Shown here: one piece after another, positions 1-6,425 of the stretch
How positions within the stretch are numbered: the first letter of the stretch is position 1
How the letters are laid out: every line of letters begins with the position of its first letter
NCBI GenBank assembly: GCA_965603285.1
Contig: CBFDCK010000126.1
Coordinates: forward strand, 1 to 9,575
Source of the DNA: JAUWPO01 sp965603285
GTDB taxonomy: Bacteria; Chloroflexota; Anaerolineae; Anaerolineales; UBA4823
Reading direction: 5' to 3'
Length of the DNA: 9,575 nt
Translations under genes and position numbers: made by a program
Notes under the pieces: model-generated
What the model was told of the DNA's origin: nothing
The model's database searches: none
The model's input: the letters and a program-made list of their open reading frames with translations, nothing else

Positions 1-1163
1 ATGATCTGCTTGCCGGCGAACGCACATTTGCCCTGATAGCTCTGGTTGGCGCTCTAGCTGCCATGATTGCCGATGTATTTGAATCCTCGTTTGCATTCCT
101 GGGGGTTCTCCTGCTGGTCGGAATTCTTTCTTCAATCGCTTATTTTATCGACGCCTGGCGTGGTCATGTCGGCTTGACCACCGAAATTGCTATTCTGATC
201 ACCGTTTTAATCGGTGCGCTGTGTTACTGGAATTACCTCGCTTTGGCAGCGGCTCTGGGAATCATAACCACCGTACTCCTATCAGTAAAAATTGAGACCG
301 ACCGGCTGGTGAGCGCTCTCACTCGCGAGGACATCTACGCCGCCCTTCAATTTGCAGTTATCAGCCTGGTGATTCTGCCTGTCTTGCCCAAGGAGAGTAA
401 CTTACCACCTCCATTCGATGTGTTAAGTCCATTCAGGATTTGGTTAATGGTGGTTTTTATATCCGGGATAAACTTCCTCGGCTACCTGGCGATCAAGCTT
501 GTTGGAACTGAGCGGGGCATTGGTATTACAGGTCTGCTTGGAGGATTGGTCTCAAGCACTGGTGTGACTCTTGGTTTCAGCGAACGGAGCAACCGCGAGC
601 ACTCTTTAGCAAAACCGTTTGCTCTGGCGATTATGATAGCCTGGACAGTGATGTTCGCCAGGGTGCTTGTAGAGGTCGGTGTGCTGAACCTTCAACTTTT
701 ACGCTTGATCTGGATACCAATAGCCTCAGCAGGTATGGTAGGACTACTTTATTGTGTTTATCTGCACCTGAGTCAAAGAACTACTGAAAAAGACACCCAG
801 GAATTCTCGAATCCCTTTGATCTTGTCTCAGCTATCAAATTCGGTCTGCTGTATGCCCTCATCCTTGTAGTCGCCCGGTCTGCCCAACTGTACTTCGGGG
901 ACACAGGCGTATATATCTCCAGTTTACTTTCGGGGTTGGCGGACGTTGATGCTATCACCATCTCTCTGGCACAACTTAGCGATGCTGGTACCGTGTCGAT
1001 GACTGTGGCAGCCCAATCGATCATTATTGCTACGATTGCCAATACGATTGCCAAGGGTGCCATTGTGATTATTGGTGGGGCATCTCAGCTGAAACGGGCG
1101 CTGCTCCCCGGAATGCTGCTGGTGTTGGTGACGGCTGTCGTTGTGACATTTATAGTGGTATAA
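1..1163 (+). CDS. MgtC/SapB-type DUF4010 membrane protein, 5' end outside window
   Basis: The reading frame is open from base 3, giving 386 visible codons before the TAA at 1161. The first ATG at 63 is internal. The residues before it (GERTFALIALVGALA, bases 15-59) match the conserved GxRTFAL stretch of the MgtC-like N-terminal domain, so the true start is upstream. The protein is very hydrophobic, with many predicted membrane helices. The second half looks like DUF4010: a Gly/Ser-rich GLLGGLVSSTGVTLGFSER stretch (bases about 531-587) and a later SGLADVDAITISLAQL stretch (about 933-980). It is an inner-membrane protein of unknown activity; some relatives are loosely linked to Mg2+ or ion homeostasis, and no substrate can be read here. 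It has no functional link to the sugar genes. I see no convincing terminator behind it. Family assignment is confident, function is not. Confidence 0.9.
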   Translation, partial: DLLAGERTFALIALVGALAAMIADVFESSFAFLGVLLLVGILSSIAYFIDAWRGHVGLTTEIAILITVLIGALCYWNYLALAAALGIITTVLLSVKIETDRLVSALTREDIYAALQFAVISLVILPVLPKESNLPPPFDVLSPFRIWLMVVFISGINFLGYLAIKLVGTERGIGITGLLGGLVSSTGVTLGFSERSNREHSLAKPFALAIMIAWTVMFARVLVEVGVLNLQLLRLIWIPIASAGMVGLLYCVYLHLSQRTTEKDTQEFSNPFDLVSAIKFGLLYALILVVARSAQLYFGDTGVYISSLLSGLADVDAITISLAQLSDAGTVSMTVAAQSIIIATIANTIAKGAIVIIGGASQLKRALLPGMLLVLVTAVVVTFIVV

Positions 1164-1232
1164 ATCTTTCAACGAGCTGAAATACCTTGCGATTTTTTCA
1201 ATCTCGAATTATATGTAGACAAGGTTAATAAT

Positions 1233-1977
1233 TTGAATACCAGCAGGTTACTTATTACAGGATCAAATAGATTGATAGGAGGAATTCTGTGGTCTCATTT
1301 GTCAAAAAACTATGAAGCATTCGGAGTCGATAATTCAACCCCCAAAAGTCATGCCAGAATGTTTATTGCAGATCTATCACATTATGATCAAATCTTCGAT
1401 GTTGTGAGAAAAATCAATCCTATCTCATGTATCATTCATCTTGCGGCTGATAGTAGAACAGATGCCAAATGGAAATCTGTATGGAAAAATAACATTATTG
1501 ATACTAAGAATATCTATATGGTTGCAAAAAAAATTCGGGGTGAAAAGAATTTTATTTGCCAGTTCAAATCAGGTCACCTATGGATATGAAGCATTTTTCA
1601 ATCGGCTCGGTTGGCAAAATAATAGGATCATGATCAATACTCGCTATCCAGTATGGCCTGTTTCGTTTTACGGGATAAGTAAAGAATTTGGTGAAATTAT
1701 TGCTAGAATGTATTATGAAACAACTGGTTTGGAGTCAATTTGCCTCAGAATTGGGACTGTTATCAAAGACGATAATCCAAAAAAAAGATACTCCAGGATT
1801 CTATCCGCCTGGTTATGTCATAAAGACGTTGCTCAACTATTTAAGAAAAGTATCAAATCAAAGGTTAGATTTGGAATTTATTATGGGGTTTCAAATAATA
1901 AAGATAGGTTTTGGGATATTTCAAATACTATTCACGATCTCGGATATGAACCAAAATGCGACGCTTCTTTAATGTAA
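1233..1977 (+). pseudogene. NAD-dependent epimerase/dehydratase (extended SDR, uronate-dehydrogenase-like), frameshifted and C-terminally clipped
   Basis: Two overlapping frames make one extended-SDR protein if one A is removed from the A8 run at 1526-1533. The first frame runs from a TTG at 1233 to 1532, and the second from 1534 to the TAA at 1975, for about 247 residues joined. A Rossmann start is visible (LLITGSNRLIGG, residues 6-17), followed by IIHLAADSR, a SerSer stretch (FASSNQVTYGYE) and the catalytic pair YGISK (Tyr146, Lys150). The stretch ILSAWLCHKDVAQLF and the ending YYGVSNNKDRFWDIS resemble uronate dehydrogenases, which oxidise hexuronic acids with NAD+; that subfamily call is tentative. 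The middle Gly of the GxxGxxG motif is Arg13, and roughly the last 20 residues expected for the family are missing. An AAGG at 1221-1224 supports the TTG start. The gene is AT-rich (18/60 GC in 1381-1440). Slippage on A8 could still yield some product, but decay is more likely. Confidence 0.8.
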
Positions 1978-1992
1978 CCAACCGATGGGGTG

Positions 1993-2072
1993 TCTACCGT
2001 TTCCACTTTCGTTCTGCGGTGAAGAGAGAAAATTTGGGGCAATTGTTGAAAATCCGAAATAGCGTAGCCGCC
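1993..2072 (+). pseudogene. Internal fragment of a GT4 glycosyltransferase gene (duplicate of 7359-7438)
   Basis: These 80 bases align without gaps to 7359-7438 inside the intact GT4 gene, with 73 of 80 bases identical by my count. The reading frame is kept: YRFHFRSAVKRENLGQLLKI here against YRFHFRSAVRRENLQQLLKI there (about residues 58-77 of the intact protein). Similarity stops abruptly on both sides. On the left it abuts the clipped end of the SDR pseudogene, and on the right it joins an IS3-type transposase core at about 2073-2079. The fragment sits in a small chimeric open frame (1956-2162) that is almost certainly not a real gene. It is a relic of a second GT4 copy or of a recombination event. 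Confidence 0.85.
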
Positions 2073-2078
2073 ACTAAG

Positions 2079-2377
2079 ACGGATTTCACCCGATTTAAAG
2101 TATTTAAATGGGGATGGTATTACCTCTCGACCGTCTTGATGTTTACTCCCGCTACATTCTGACCTGGAAGCTTTCTCCCACGATGAATGCCGACGATGTG
2201 GAAAAGACTTTGCTGATGGCGCCGAAGAAATCGGGGTAAGAGAAAACCAGAGTACAGCACCATCCCAGGTTGTTTACTGACAACGGACCAGCCTACCTTT
2301 CCAAAGACCTGGCCAGGTTTCTCAAGCGCAGGCGATTGGAGCATATCCGTGGCGCACCCAGCATTTTAATGCTATGA
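2079..2377 (+). mobile_element. IS3-family transposase (integrase core) remnant, inactivated and truncated at both ends
   Basis: Three pieces of an rve/DDE integrase core can be read in order. Bases 2079-2137 give TDFTRFKVFKWGWYYLSTV, with the first catalytic Asp at 2082-2084. After one missing base the frame moves to 2138-2236 (DVYSRYILTWKLSPTMNADD and on), ending in a TAA at 2237. The same frame then continues from 2240 with HHPRLFTDNGPAYLSKDLAR, carrying the second catalytic Asp at 2279-2281, up to RGAP at about 2359. The following HP..QGK.E segment with the catalytic Glu is absent, replaced by unrelated sequence and a TGA at 2375. The N-terminal helix-turn-helix part, OrfA and the terminal inverted repeats are also missing. 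The element therefore cannot transpose. It is a scar that probably records how this junk region was assembled. Confidence 0.85.
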
Positions 2378-2491
2378 ATATGTATTATGTGCAATTGCTT
2401 GTAGGCAACAGAGTCTCTTCTTGATAATCCTTTGATTTGTCCGAATAATTCCGAGGACGTACACTTTTCCTTTGTGGGCAAGAGTACGAGT

Positions 2492-3214
2492 TTATCGGAT
2501 ATCATTAGATGAATTTTTTTTCTTAGATGTAGCCCTTCGTCTATCAAGCGATGCTTTTAGAATTCTGACGTAATTTTTCCTTGATTCCGGACTATTGTCC
2601 GTGGTGTGCCAAGCATGCAATCTTCTTTTTGCTACAACTTCTGATAACATGTATATATTGAGATTGGCCTCGCTTGCTCGTAAATACCATTCAATGAAAT
2701 CGCCAATCGACTGATCTTCCCTAAATAAACCTACTTTCTCAAAAGCTTTCCGTTGGGTCATCATGGTTATCTTAAGATATCCCGGTGTTGGAACTGTTGA
2801 ACAATAGATTTTTTTTTGAGTAGATTCATCTAAATCTGAACTCAAGAATTGTTGCACGTGACCAAAGATGATTTCAATTTCTGGATTCTCTACTACCATT
2901 CTTATCTGTCGTGATAGTTTTTCCTCAAGCCACAGGTCATCTGCATCCAGAAACGCTATCCATTCCCCTCTTGATAATGAAATACCCAGGTTAAGCGAAG
3001 CAGGCAATCCAGCGTTCGGTTGGTAAATGCTGTGAAGCGAATCCTGATAACGAGCGATGATATTCGATGTATTATCAGTTGATCCGTCGTTGATTACAAT
3101 CAGCTCAAAATTCTGATAAGTTTGCGCTAAGACACTTTTGATAGCTTCAGCCAGGTATCTCTCACCATTATAAACCGGTATAATTACACTTACGAATGGG
3201 TTTTGATTGATCAT
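2492..3214 (-). CDS. Family 2 glycosyltransferase (GT-A fold, about 240 aa)
   Basis: A small soluble GT-A enzyme that should transfer a sugar from a nucleotide sugar to an unknown acceptor in the cytoplasm. From the ATG at 3212-3214 it shows VSVIIPVYNGERYLAEAI near residues 8-25, a nucleotide-binding INDGSTD (residues 41-47) and FLDADDLW with the metal-binding DAD at 90-92. A TTG two codons upstream (3218-3220) is an alternative start; neither has a clear Shine-Dalgarno site. The usual small/Ala-Arg-Asn stretch after NAG is changed (NAGLPASLNLG), which may affect donor choice. The C-terminal half is close to the GT2 at 8330: both have FGH.(K/Q)QF, DLD, PGYL and an ending ILKA(A/S)LDRRR. It lies downstream of the GT-B gene on the same strand, about 107 bases away, and is probably co-transcribed. 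No terminator is visible behind it. Donor and acceptor are unknown. Confidence 0.9.
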   Translation of the reverse strand: MINQNPFVSVIIPVYNGERYLAEAIKSVLAQTYQNFELIVINDGSTDNTSNIIARYQDSLHSIYQPNAGLPASLNLGISLSRGEWIAFLDADDLWLEEKLSRQIRMVVENPEIEIIFGHVQQFLSSDLDESTQKKIYCSTVPTPGYLKITMMTQRKAFEKVGLFREDQSIGDFIEWYLRASEANLNIYMLSEVVAKRRLHAWHTTDNSPESRKNYVRILKASLDRRRATSKKKNSSNDIR

Positions 3215-3232
3215 TATCAAGTATTTACAACC

Positions 3233-3262
3233 AATCTAATGTTTGTGAATTAACATCAGATT
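3233..3262. repeat. Intergenic inverted repeat between the two minus-strand glycosyltransferase genes
   Basis: The arms are AATCT-A-ATGTT (3233-3243) and AACAT-C-AGATT (3252-3262): ten pairs with one central mismatch around an 8-base loop. It lies just upstream of the GT2 start codon on the minus strand. No T-run follows on the minus strand, so a simple intrinsic terminator is unlikely. It could be an mRNA processing or stability hairpin, or an operator. The structure is seen directly; a role is inference. Confidence 0.45.
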
Positions 3263-3321
3263 GAAATTGTTACAAGGAATACAGACATTCACATACTATT
3301 TTCGAAAATCTTAAGTGGTTT

Positions 3322-4362
3322 TTATTCCTTCAGGAGCTCTAATAAGGGGAATAGAACCTTCTGCCAGTGTAATTCCTGTGCTTGAGCATAAGCTAAATTA
3401 CTGAATTTCTGCCAGATATCTTGCTTGTGATGCTTTTCAACAAGTTCGACAAAATTATCTGTCCTGTAGGGAATCACTCCAGAAACTTGGTGAGAAAAAA
3501 TCTGCCAAGTAGGAGATAATGAAGGTAATCCCACATTTAAATATGTGAAAACCTTACTGGGAAAACCCACTTTTCGAAGTGGATCGGTGGATACAGTGTT
3601 CAAACCGAATTGGTATTTATTAAGGGTTTCCCACTCGTTTTTAACATAACCAAAGTGTTTAACGCCTGAAAAAGGTACAAGAGCTCGGCCATAACAATGT
3701 ATAGGGAATTGGGTTCGTTCCGTCAAATCTGCCAACAATGTTGGGTTGGACCAATAGTCAATGTTTCCCAGGTAGATCAACTTAAGAGCTTCTTGATATT
3801 CTACCCTCTTTGTTCGTGGTTCACAGCCGTACCACCCTAATCCTGGATGAGAGAATATGTTGTTCCCGTTGTATACATTTTTGCGTACGAAAGTTTCATA
3901 TGTATTCCATGCAAAGGTGATGATATCAGCCGACTCATATATACTCCGTTCTATATCTAATGCTTTTTGCAGTTTATTTTCTGCCTCAGGTTCACCATTA
4001 TATAACCATCGATAATAGCGCTCATATGCTAAAGGTGCTGTACAGAAGTAAAAACGACGGGAGGAAGTCGGAAATTTTTCTAGAAAAATATCCTCTCGCT
4101 CGATTGCGATCACAATTGGATATTTGTGCTCTCTGAGTCGACGAGTAATTTCTTGAAGTACACACTTTAATACAGGTTCTTTCGCTGCTGAGGGATTGGC
4201 GCGCTGCCTATAGATTTCGCGTAAAGTATACAGGTTTCCATCAATAAAATCGACGCTTATTCCGTGGGATTCTAAAAATCGGCGCAAGTGTACACTAAGC
4301 ACTGCCCCTCCACCAGGAATACTTGTTCCAATTATTGCCACGCGATCAGGAAGTCTACCCAA
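3322..4362 (-). CDS. GT-B fold glycosyltransferase (GT4/GT1-like)
   Basis: A 346-residue protein, probably a cytoplasmic nucleotide-sugar-dependent glycosyltransferase. The N-terminal half opens with a Rossmann strand and glycine loop (VAIIGTSIPGGGAVLSVHLR, residues 8-27), typical of the acceptor-side domain of GT-B enzymes. The C-terminal half has LKLIYLGNIDYWSNP (193-207), HCYGRA and then GFPSKVFTYLNVGLPSLSP (266-284), matching the K.f.Y...G.P motif at the donor site of GT4 proteins. The usual EX7E motif is not clear, so it is a divergent member. The start is a TTG at 4360-4362, supported by AAAGGA seven bases upstream; a GTG seven codons further in is less likely. It is the first gene of a two-gene leftward unit and diverges from the PqqD/kinase operon. 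Its AT-rich sequence differs from the genes to the right. Substrate unknown. Confidence 0.8.
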   Translation of the reverse strand: MGRLPDRVAIIGTSIPGGGAVLSVHLRRFLESHGISVDFIDGNLYTLREIYRQRANPSAAKEPVLKCVLQEITRRLREHKYPIVIAIEREDIFLEKFPTSSRRFYFCTAPLAYERYYRWLYNGEPEAENKLQKALDIERSIYESADIITFAWNTYETFVRKNVYNGNNIFSHPGLGWYGCEPRTKRVEYQEALKLIYLGNIDYWSNPTLLADLTERTQFPIHCYGRALVPFSGVKHFGYVKNEWETLNKYQFGLNTVSTDPLRKVGFPSKVFTYLNVGLPSLSPTWQIFSHQVSGVIPYRTDNFVELVEKHHKQDIWQKFSNLAYAQAQELHWQKVLFPLLELLKE

Positions 4363-4369
4363 ATTTGTT

Positions 4370-4375
4370 TCCTTT
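4370..4375 (-). promoter_or_regulatory. Shine-Dalgarno site deciding the TTG start of the GT-B gene
   Basis: On the minus strand this reads AAAGGA and lies seven bases before the TTG at 4360-4362. It supports translation from that TTG rather than from the GTG seven codons later. Confidence 0.6.
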
Positions 4376-4636
4376 ATATAAAAATCCTGATTGTGATGTT
4401 CATCGGAAATAGTCTAATTAATCTGATCGCTTATCTTTCATTTCACTGGATTTCTTCTCTTTTGACCTACAATTGATCATAGAAAGTGCAAACGATCTAA
4501 TTAATTTAATATTGTCAGTCCAACTTTTTAAATAAAATGAGTAAATCTTGCTTTGGTAAAGACAAGAAAATGACAATTTTGCGCTGTTCAATTTTATACC
4601 TTAAAAACTCCAAGAGCAAATAGATCTTATCATATT

Positions 4637-4664
4637 TTGACTGTGTTCGCTAACTTGTTATATT
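4637..4664 (+). promoter_or_regulatory. Candidate sigma70-type promoter, distal
   Basis: TTGACT (4637-4642, five of six consensus bases) is followed by a 16-base spacer and TATATT (4659-4664, five of six). Transcription would start near 4671 and run rightward into the PqqD-like gene with a leader of about 185 bases. In such AT-rich DNA chance matches are common, so this is a candidate only. Confidence 0.4.
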
Positions 4665-4682
4665 ACTAAATGTAATTAGGGC

Positions 4683-4693
4683 GATGTCACATC
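4683..4693. promoter_or_regulatory. Short palindrome, possible operator
   Basis: GATGT-C-ACATC is a perfect 5-base inverted repeat around one base, lying just downstream of the start predicted from the distal promoter. The position would suit a repressor site, but the arms are short and chance is possible. Confidence 0.2.
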
Positions 4694-4782
4694 ACTTTTA
4701 TTAATAATTGGGATTATGAAAATTCGATCTCACGCATATACCAGCGATAATTCCAAAAACTACTAACGGTTTTGTAGAATCC

Positions 4783-4812
4783 TGGAAACATACGAACTTC
4801 GTCAGGTATAAT
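4783..4812 (+). promoter_or_regulatory. Candidate sigma70-type promoter, proximal
   Basis: A perfect TATAAT lies at 4807-4812. The best -35 partner is TGGAAA at 4783-4788 (four of six) with an 18-base spacer. Transcription would start near 4819, leaving a leader of about 38 bases before the PqqD-like gene. A 6-pair hairpin, AGCTGT/GCAGCT with one G-T pair (4816-4831), sits right at the predicted start. The -10 is strong and the -35 weak. Confidence 0.5.
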
Positions 4813-4848
4813 AAAAGCTGTGATTGCAGCTCTGACAACCATTCAACT

Positions 4849-4853
4849 AGGAG
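4849..4853 (+). promoter_or_regulatory. Shine-Dalgarno site of the PqqD-like gene
   Basis: AGGAG lies only three bases before the ATG at 4857 and twelve before the in-frame ATG at 4866. Neither spacing is ideal, so the protein may start at either codon (152 or 149 residues). Confidence 0.6.
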
Positions 4854-4856
4854 AAG

Positions 4857-5315
4857 ATGTCAACCATGAGTTATTCCCAGGTTTTTCGAATCAATAGTCC
4901 AACGATTATTCATGAAATTATTGAAGGAGAAGCAGTGATTATCAACATGGAAATGGGGCATTACTACAGCATCGACCAGACCGGGGCCAGGATCTGGGAA
5001 CTGGTCGATAAGCGTGCTTCAGCAGATGAGATCATCCAGTCCTTTACCAAATACTATGCTGGTGACCCAAAAACCATCCAGAGAAGTGTATTAGATTTCC
5101 TTGCTGAGCTTCAGCGTGAAAACCTCATCGTCTCTGCTTCTAAGGAGACAGATGACCAGAACTTTTCTGGAAACGTGATCACACCCACCGAAAGACCCCC
5201 TTTCAATCAGCCTGAACTGCATAAATATACCGACATGCAGGATTTGCTATTATTAGATCCCATCCATGAAGTTGATGAGAGCGGTTGGCCGAATGTGGGC
5301 TCAGATATCAATTAA
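4857..5315 (+). CDS. PqqD-like peptide-binding (RRE) protein with unusual C-terminal tail
   Basis: Residues 7-92 form a PqqD-like winged-helix domain. The pattern is strand-rich at first (EAVIINMEMGHYYSID, residues 25-40), then TGARIWELV, then helices around ADEIIQSF and SVLDFLAELQREN. Such domains bind the leader of ribosomally made peptides and present it to the modifying enzymes. The protein is longer than a bare domain (about 90 residues). Residues 93-152 form a polar linker and a tail with F116xxP119xL121, D126, a run of leucines (130-133) and an acidic segment ending ESGWPN. This tail resembles the YxxPxL...GD leader motif of lasso-peptide precursors, so the protein may carry its own leader-like or substrate segment; that is inference. 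It is the first gene of the rightward operon. Its TAA lies two bases before the GTG used here for the kinase. Domain call is confident, biological role is not. Confidence 0.88.
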   Translation: MSTMSYSQVFRINSPTIIHEIIEGEAVIINMEMGHYYSIDQTGARIWELVDKRASADEIIQSFTKYYAGDPKTIQRSVLDFLAELQRENLIVSASKETDDQNFSGNVITPTERPPFNQPELHKYTDMQDLLLLDPIHEVDESGWPNVGSDIN

Positions 5316-5317
5316 CC

Positions 5318-6424
5318 GTGATAGCTCGACCAGGTATGCAATCTGGAGAATATCAGCTAGGCGCATATGATAGCCCTGCATCCTATTTTGATGCTGTTTA
5401 TCAGATTTTCCAACACGGAGAGCAGGCTGATAGTGACTCCAACAGTCACTTCTTCAATGTCGGCGGTCAGACCATAAGGTTACGTTTTGCCGGATCGGCT
5501 CTAACACCCCGAATCGCTCCTGCTCTGGAGCATTTAGGACAGGCTCCTACTACTTCTCCACAGCTAACCATCTGCCTTTGGGATAGTGCATCCACCCACA
5601 ATCCCTTCCCGCTTCACCCTAGGTCTGGTAGTGCTTCTTCAGCTTTCGGGGAGGAGTTACGCTCGGATGAAGAACGCGTTCATTATAATGACGGTCGCTT
5701 CCGCATGTATTTCTACACGGCTGATATGATTTTGATGCTGGATTCTCATAAAGGTAAGGCGATTTTCTGGGTGGAAGATGCTCAAAAACTACCTTACTAT
5801 GAAAGCGGCGCCCCGTTGCGCTCACTTTTAGATTGGTGGTTCAGCAACAGCTACAGACAATTTGTGCATGCTGCTGCGCTCGGAATAGACAAAGGAGGTG
5901 TACTGCTCATCGGTAAAGGCGGTTCGGGAAAATCCACCACTACATTGGCTTGCCTGGATTCATCGCTCCAGATAGCTGGGGATGACTACTGCCTGCTTAC
6001 CAGCAAGCCTTCCCCTTATGTTTATAGTCTTTACAGCACTGCCAAAATGGACCCACTAGATCTCAACAGATTACCACACTTGAGGACTGAAATCAGCAAC
6101 GCAGACCGGTTGGACAGCGAGAAGGCGCTGTTTTTTCTGTACAAACGCCATCCCCAGAAAATTATTAAGGGATTCCCGCTGCGCGCTCTGCTGATTCCCC
6201 GCATCACTGGCGGAATGCATACGTCCATCAAACCCGCTTCACCTGCTGCAGGTCTTATGGCACTTGCGCCCAGCACCATTTTCCAATTGGTAAACGAGGG
6301 GAGTACATCCTTTGAATTCATGTCCAGGCTTGTACGTGAGGTACCCAGTTTTTACCTGGATCTGGGCACCGATCTGGCTCAGATCCCACCAACTATTATG
6401 GAATTATTATCGAATTATCAATAA
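5318..6424 (+). CDS. HPr-kinase-like P-loop kinase (putative peptide/protein Ser kinase)
   Basis: About 368 residues. The C-terminal half matches HPr kinase-like proteins: FVHAAALG, then GGVLLIGKGGSGKSTT with the Walker A P-loop at residues 199-206, and IAGDDYCLL with the acidic pair D222-D223 where HprK-type kinases place theirs. The N-terminal half (about 190 residues) is not the classical HprK domain and I do not recognise it. In lasso-type clusters relatives phosphorylate a Ser of the peptide; here the target is unknown, with the peptide partner of the PqqD-like protein the natural candidate. The start is uncertain. A GTG at 5318 lies two bases after the upstream stop, a TTG at 5285 would overlap that gene by 31 bases but has GAGAG in front, and an ATG at 5336 is also possible. 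The next gene begins one base after this stop, indicating translational coupling. Confidence 0.85.
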   Translation: MIARPGMQSGEYQLGAYDSPASYFDAVYQIFQHGEQADSDSNSHFFNVGGQTIRLRFAGSALTPRIAPALEHLGQAPTTSPQLTICLWDSASTHNPFPLHPRSGSASSAFGEELRSDEERVHYNDGRFRMYFYTADMILMLDSHKGKAIFWVEDAQKLPYYESGAPLRSLLDWWFSNSYRQFVHAAALGIDKGGVLLIGKGGSGKSTTTLACLDSSLQIAGDDYCLLTSKPSPYVYSLYSTAKMDPLDLNRLPHLRTEISNADRLDSEKALFFLYKRHPQKIIKGFPLRALLIPRITGGMHTSIKPASPAAGLMALAPSTIFQLVNEGSTSFEFMSRLVREVPSFYLDLGTDLAQIPPTIMELLSNYQ

Positions 6425-6425
6425 G

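Larger units (their letters stand above)
4363..4856. other. AT-rich divergent intergenic region (494 bp)
   Basis: This gap separates the leftward GT-B gene from the rightward PqqD/kinase operon. It is very AT-rich (13 of 60 GC in 4501-4560). I find two rightward promoter-like sequences, a small palindrome and a Shine-Dalgarno site, listed separately. For the leftward gene I see only its Shine-Dalgarno site and no convincing promoter. Short open frames of 16 to 28 codons (ATGs at 4396, 4537 and 4716) have no good ribosome site and are not called. The leader from the distal promoter would be about 185 bases, long enough for a regulatory RNA, but I recognise no riboswitch class. Confidence 0.6.

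Noticed and set aside
773..1172. Two minus-strand open frames (96 and 82 codons)
   Set aside because: They lie opposite the clearly conserved DUF4010 coding frame and show no recognisable domain.
1166..1198. Terminator behind the DUF4010 gene (TTTCA/TGAAA stem and a T6 run)
   Set aside because: The stem has five AT-rich pairs and the T-run is 13 bases away, so it is too weak to call.
1187..1215. Promoter TTGCGA-N17-TATATG before the SDR pseudogene
   Set aside because: Only four of six matches in each box, and the start would fall on the ribosome site.
1977..1988. 12-base match ACCAACCGATGG also at 6523-6534 in the GT2 gene
   Set aside because: It sits at the SDR breakpoint and is tempting, but 12 bases without flanking similarity could be chance.
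2093..2109. Inverted repeat ATTTAAA-GTA-TTTAAAT
   Set aside because: It is explained by the transposase codons for FKVFK and is fully AT apart from the loop.
1956..2162. 68-codon open frame as a real small gene
   Set aside because: It is a chance fusion of SDR debris, a GT4 fragment and a transposase fragment, ending at a frameshift.
2120..2547. Minus-strand open frames of 74 and 84 codons
   Set aside because: They are antisense to the transposase remnant and to the 3' end of the GT2 gene; no domain or ribosome site.
4396..4476. 26-codon hydrophobic frame as a peptide precursor
   Set aside because: No Shine-Dalgarno site, no leader motif, and it lies upstream of both rightward promoter candidates.
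4537..4623. 28-codon frame with two cysteines as a RiPP precursor
   Set aside because: No ribosome site, no YxxPxL motif and it precedes the best rightward promoter; likely chance in AT-rich DNA.
6312..6425. Upstream extension of the GT2 gene to 6312
   Set aside because: It would overlap the kinase coding frame by 113 bases, and GT2 homology begins just after the ATG at 6426.
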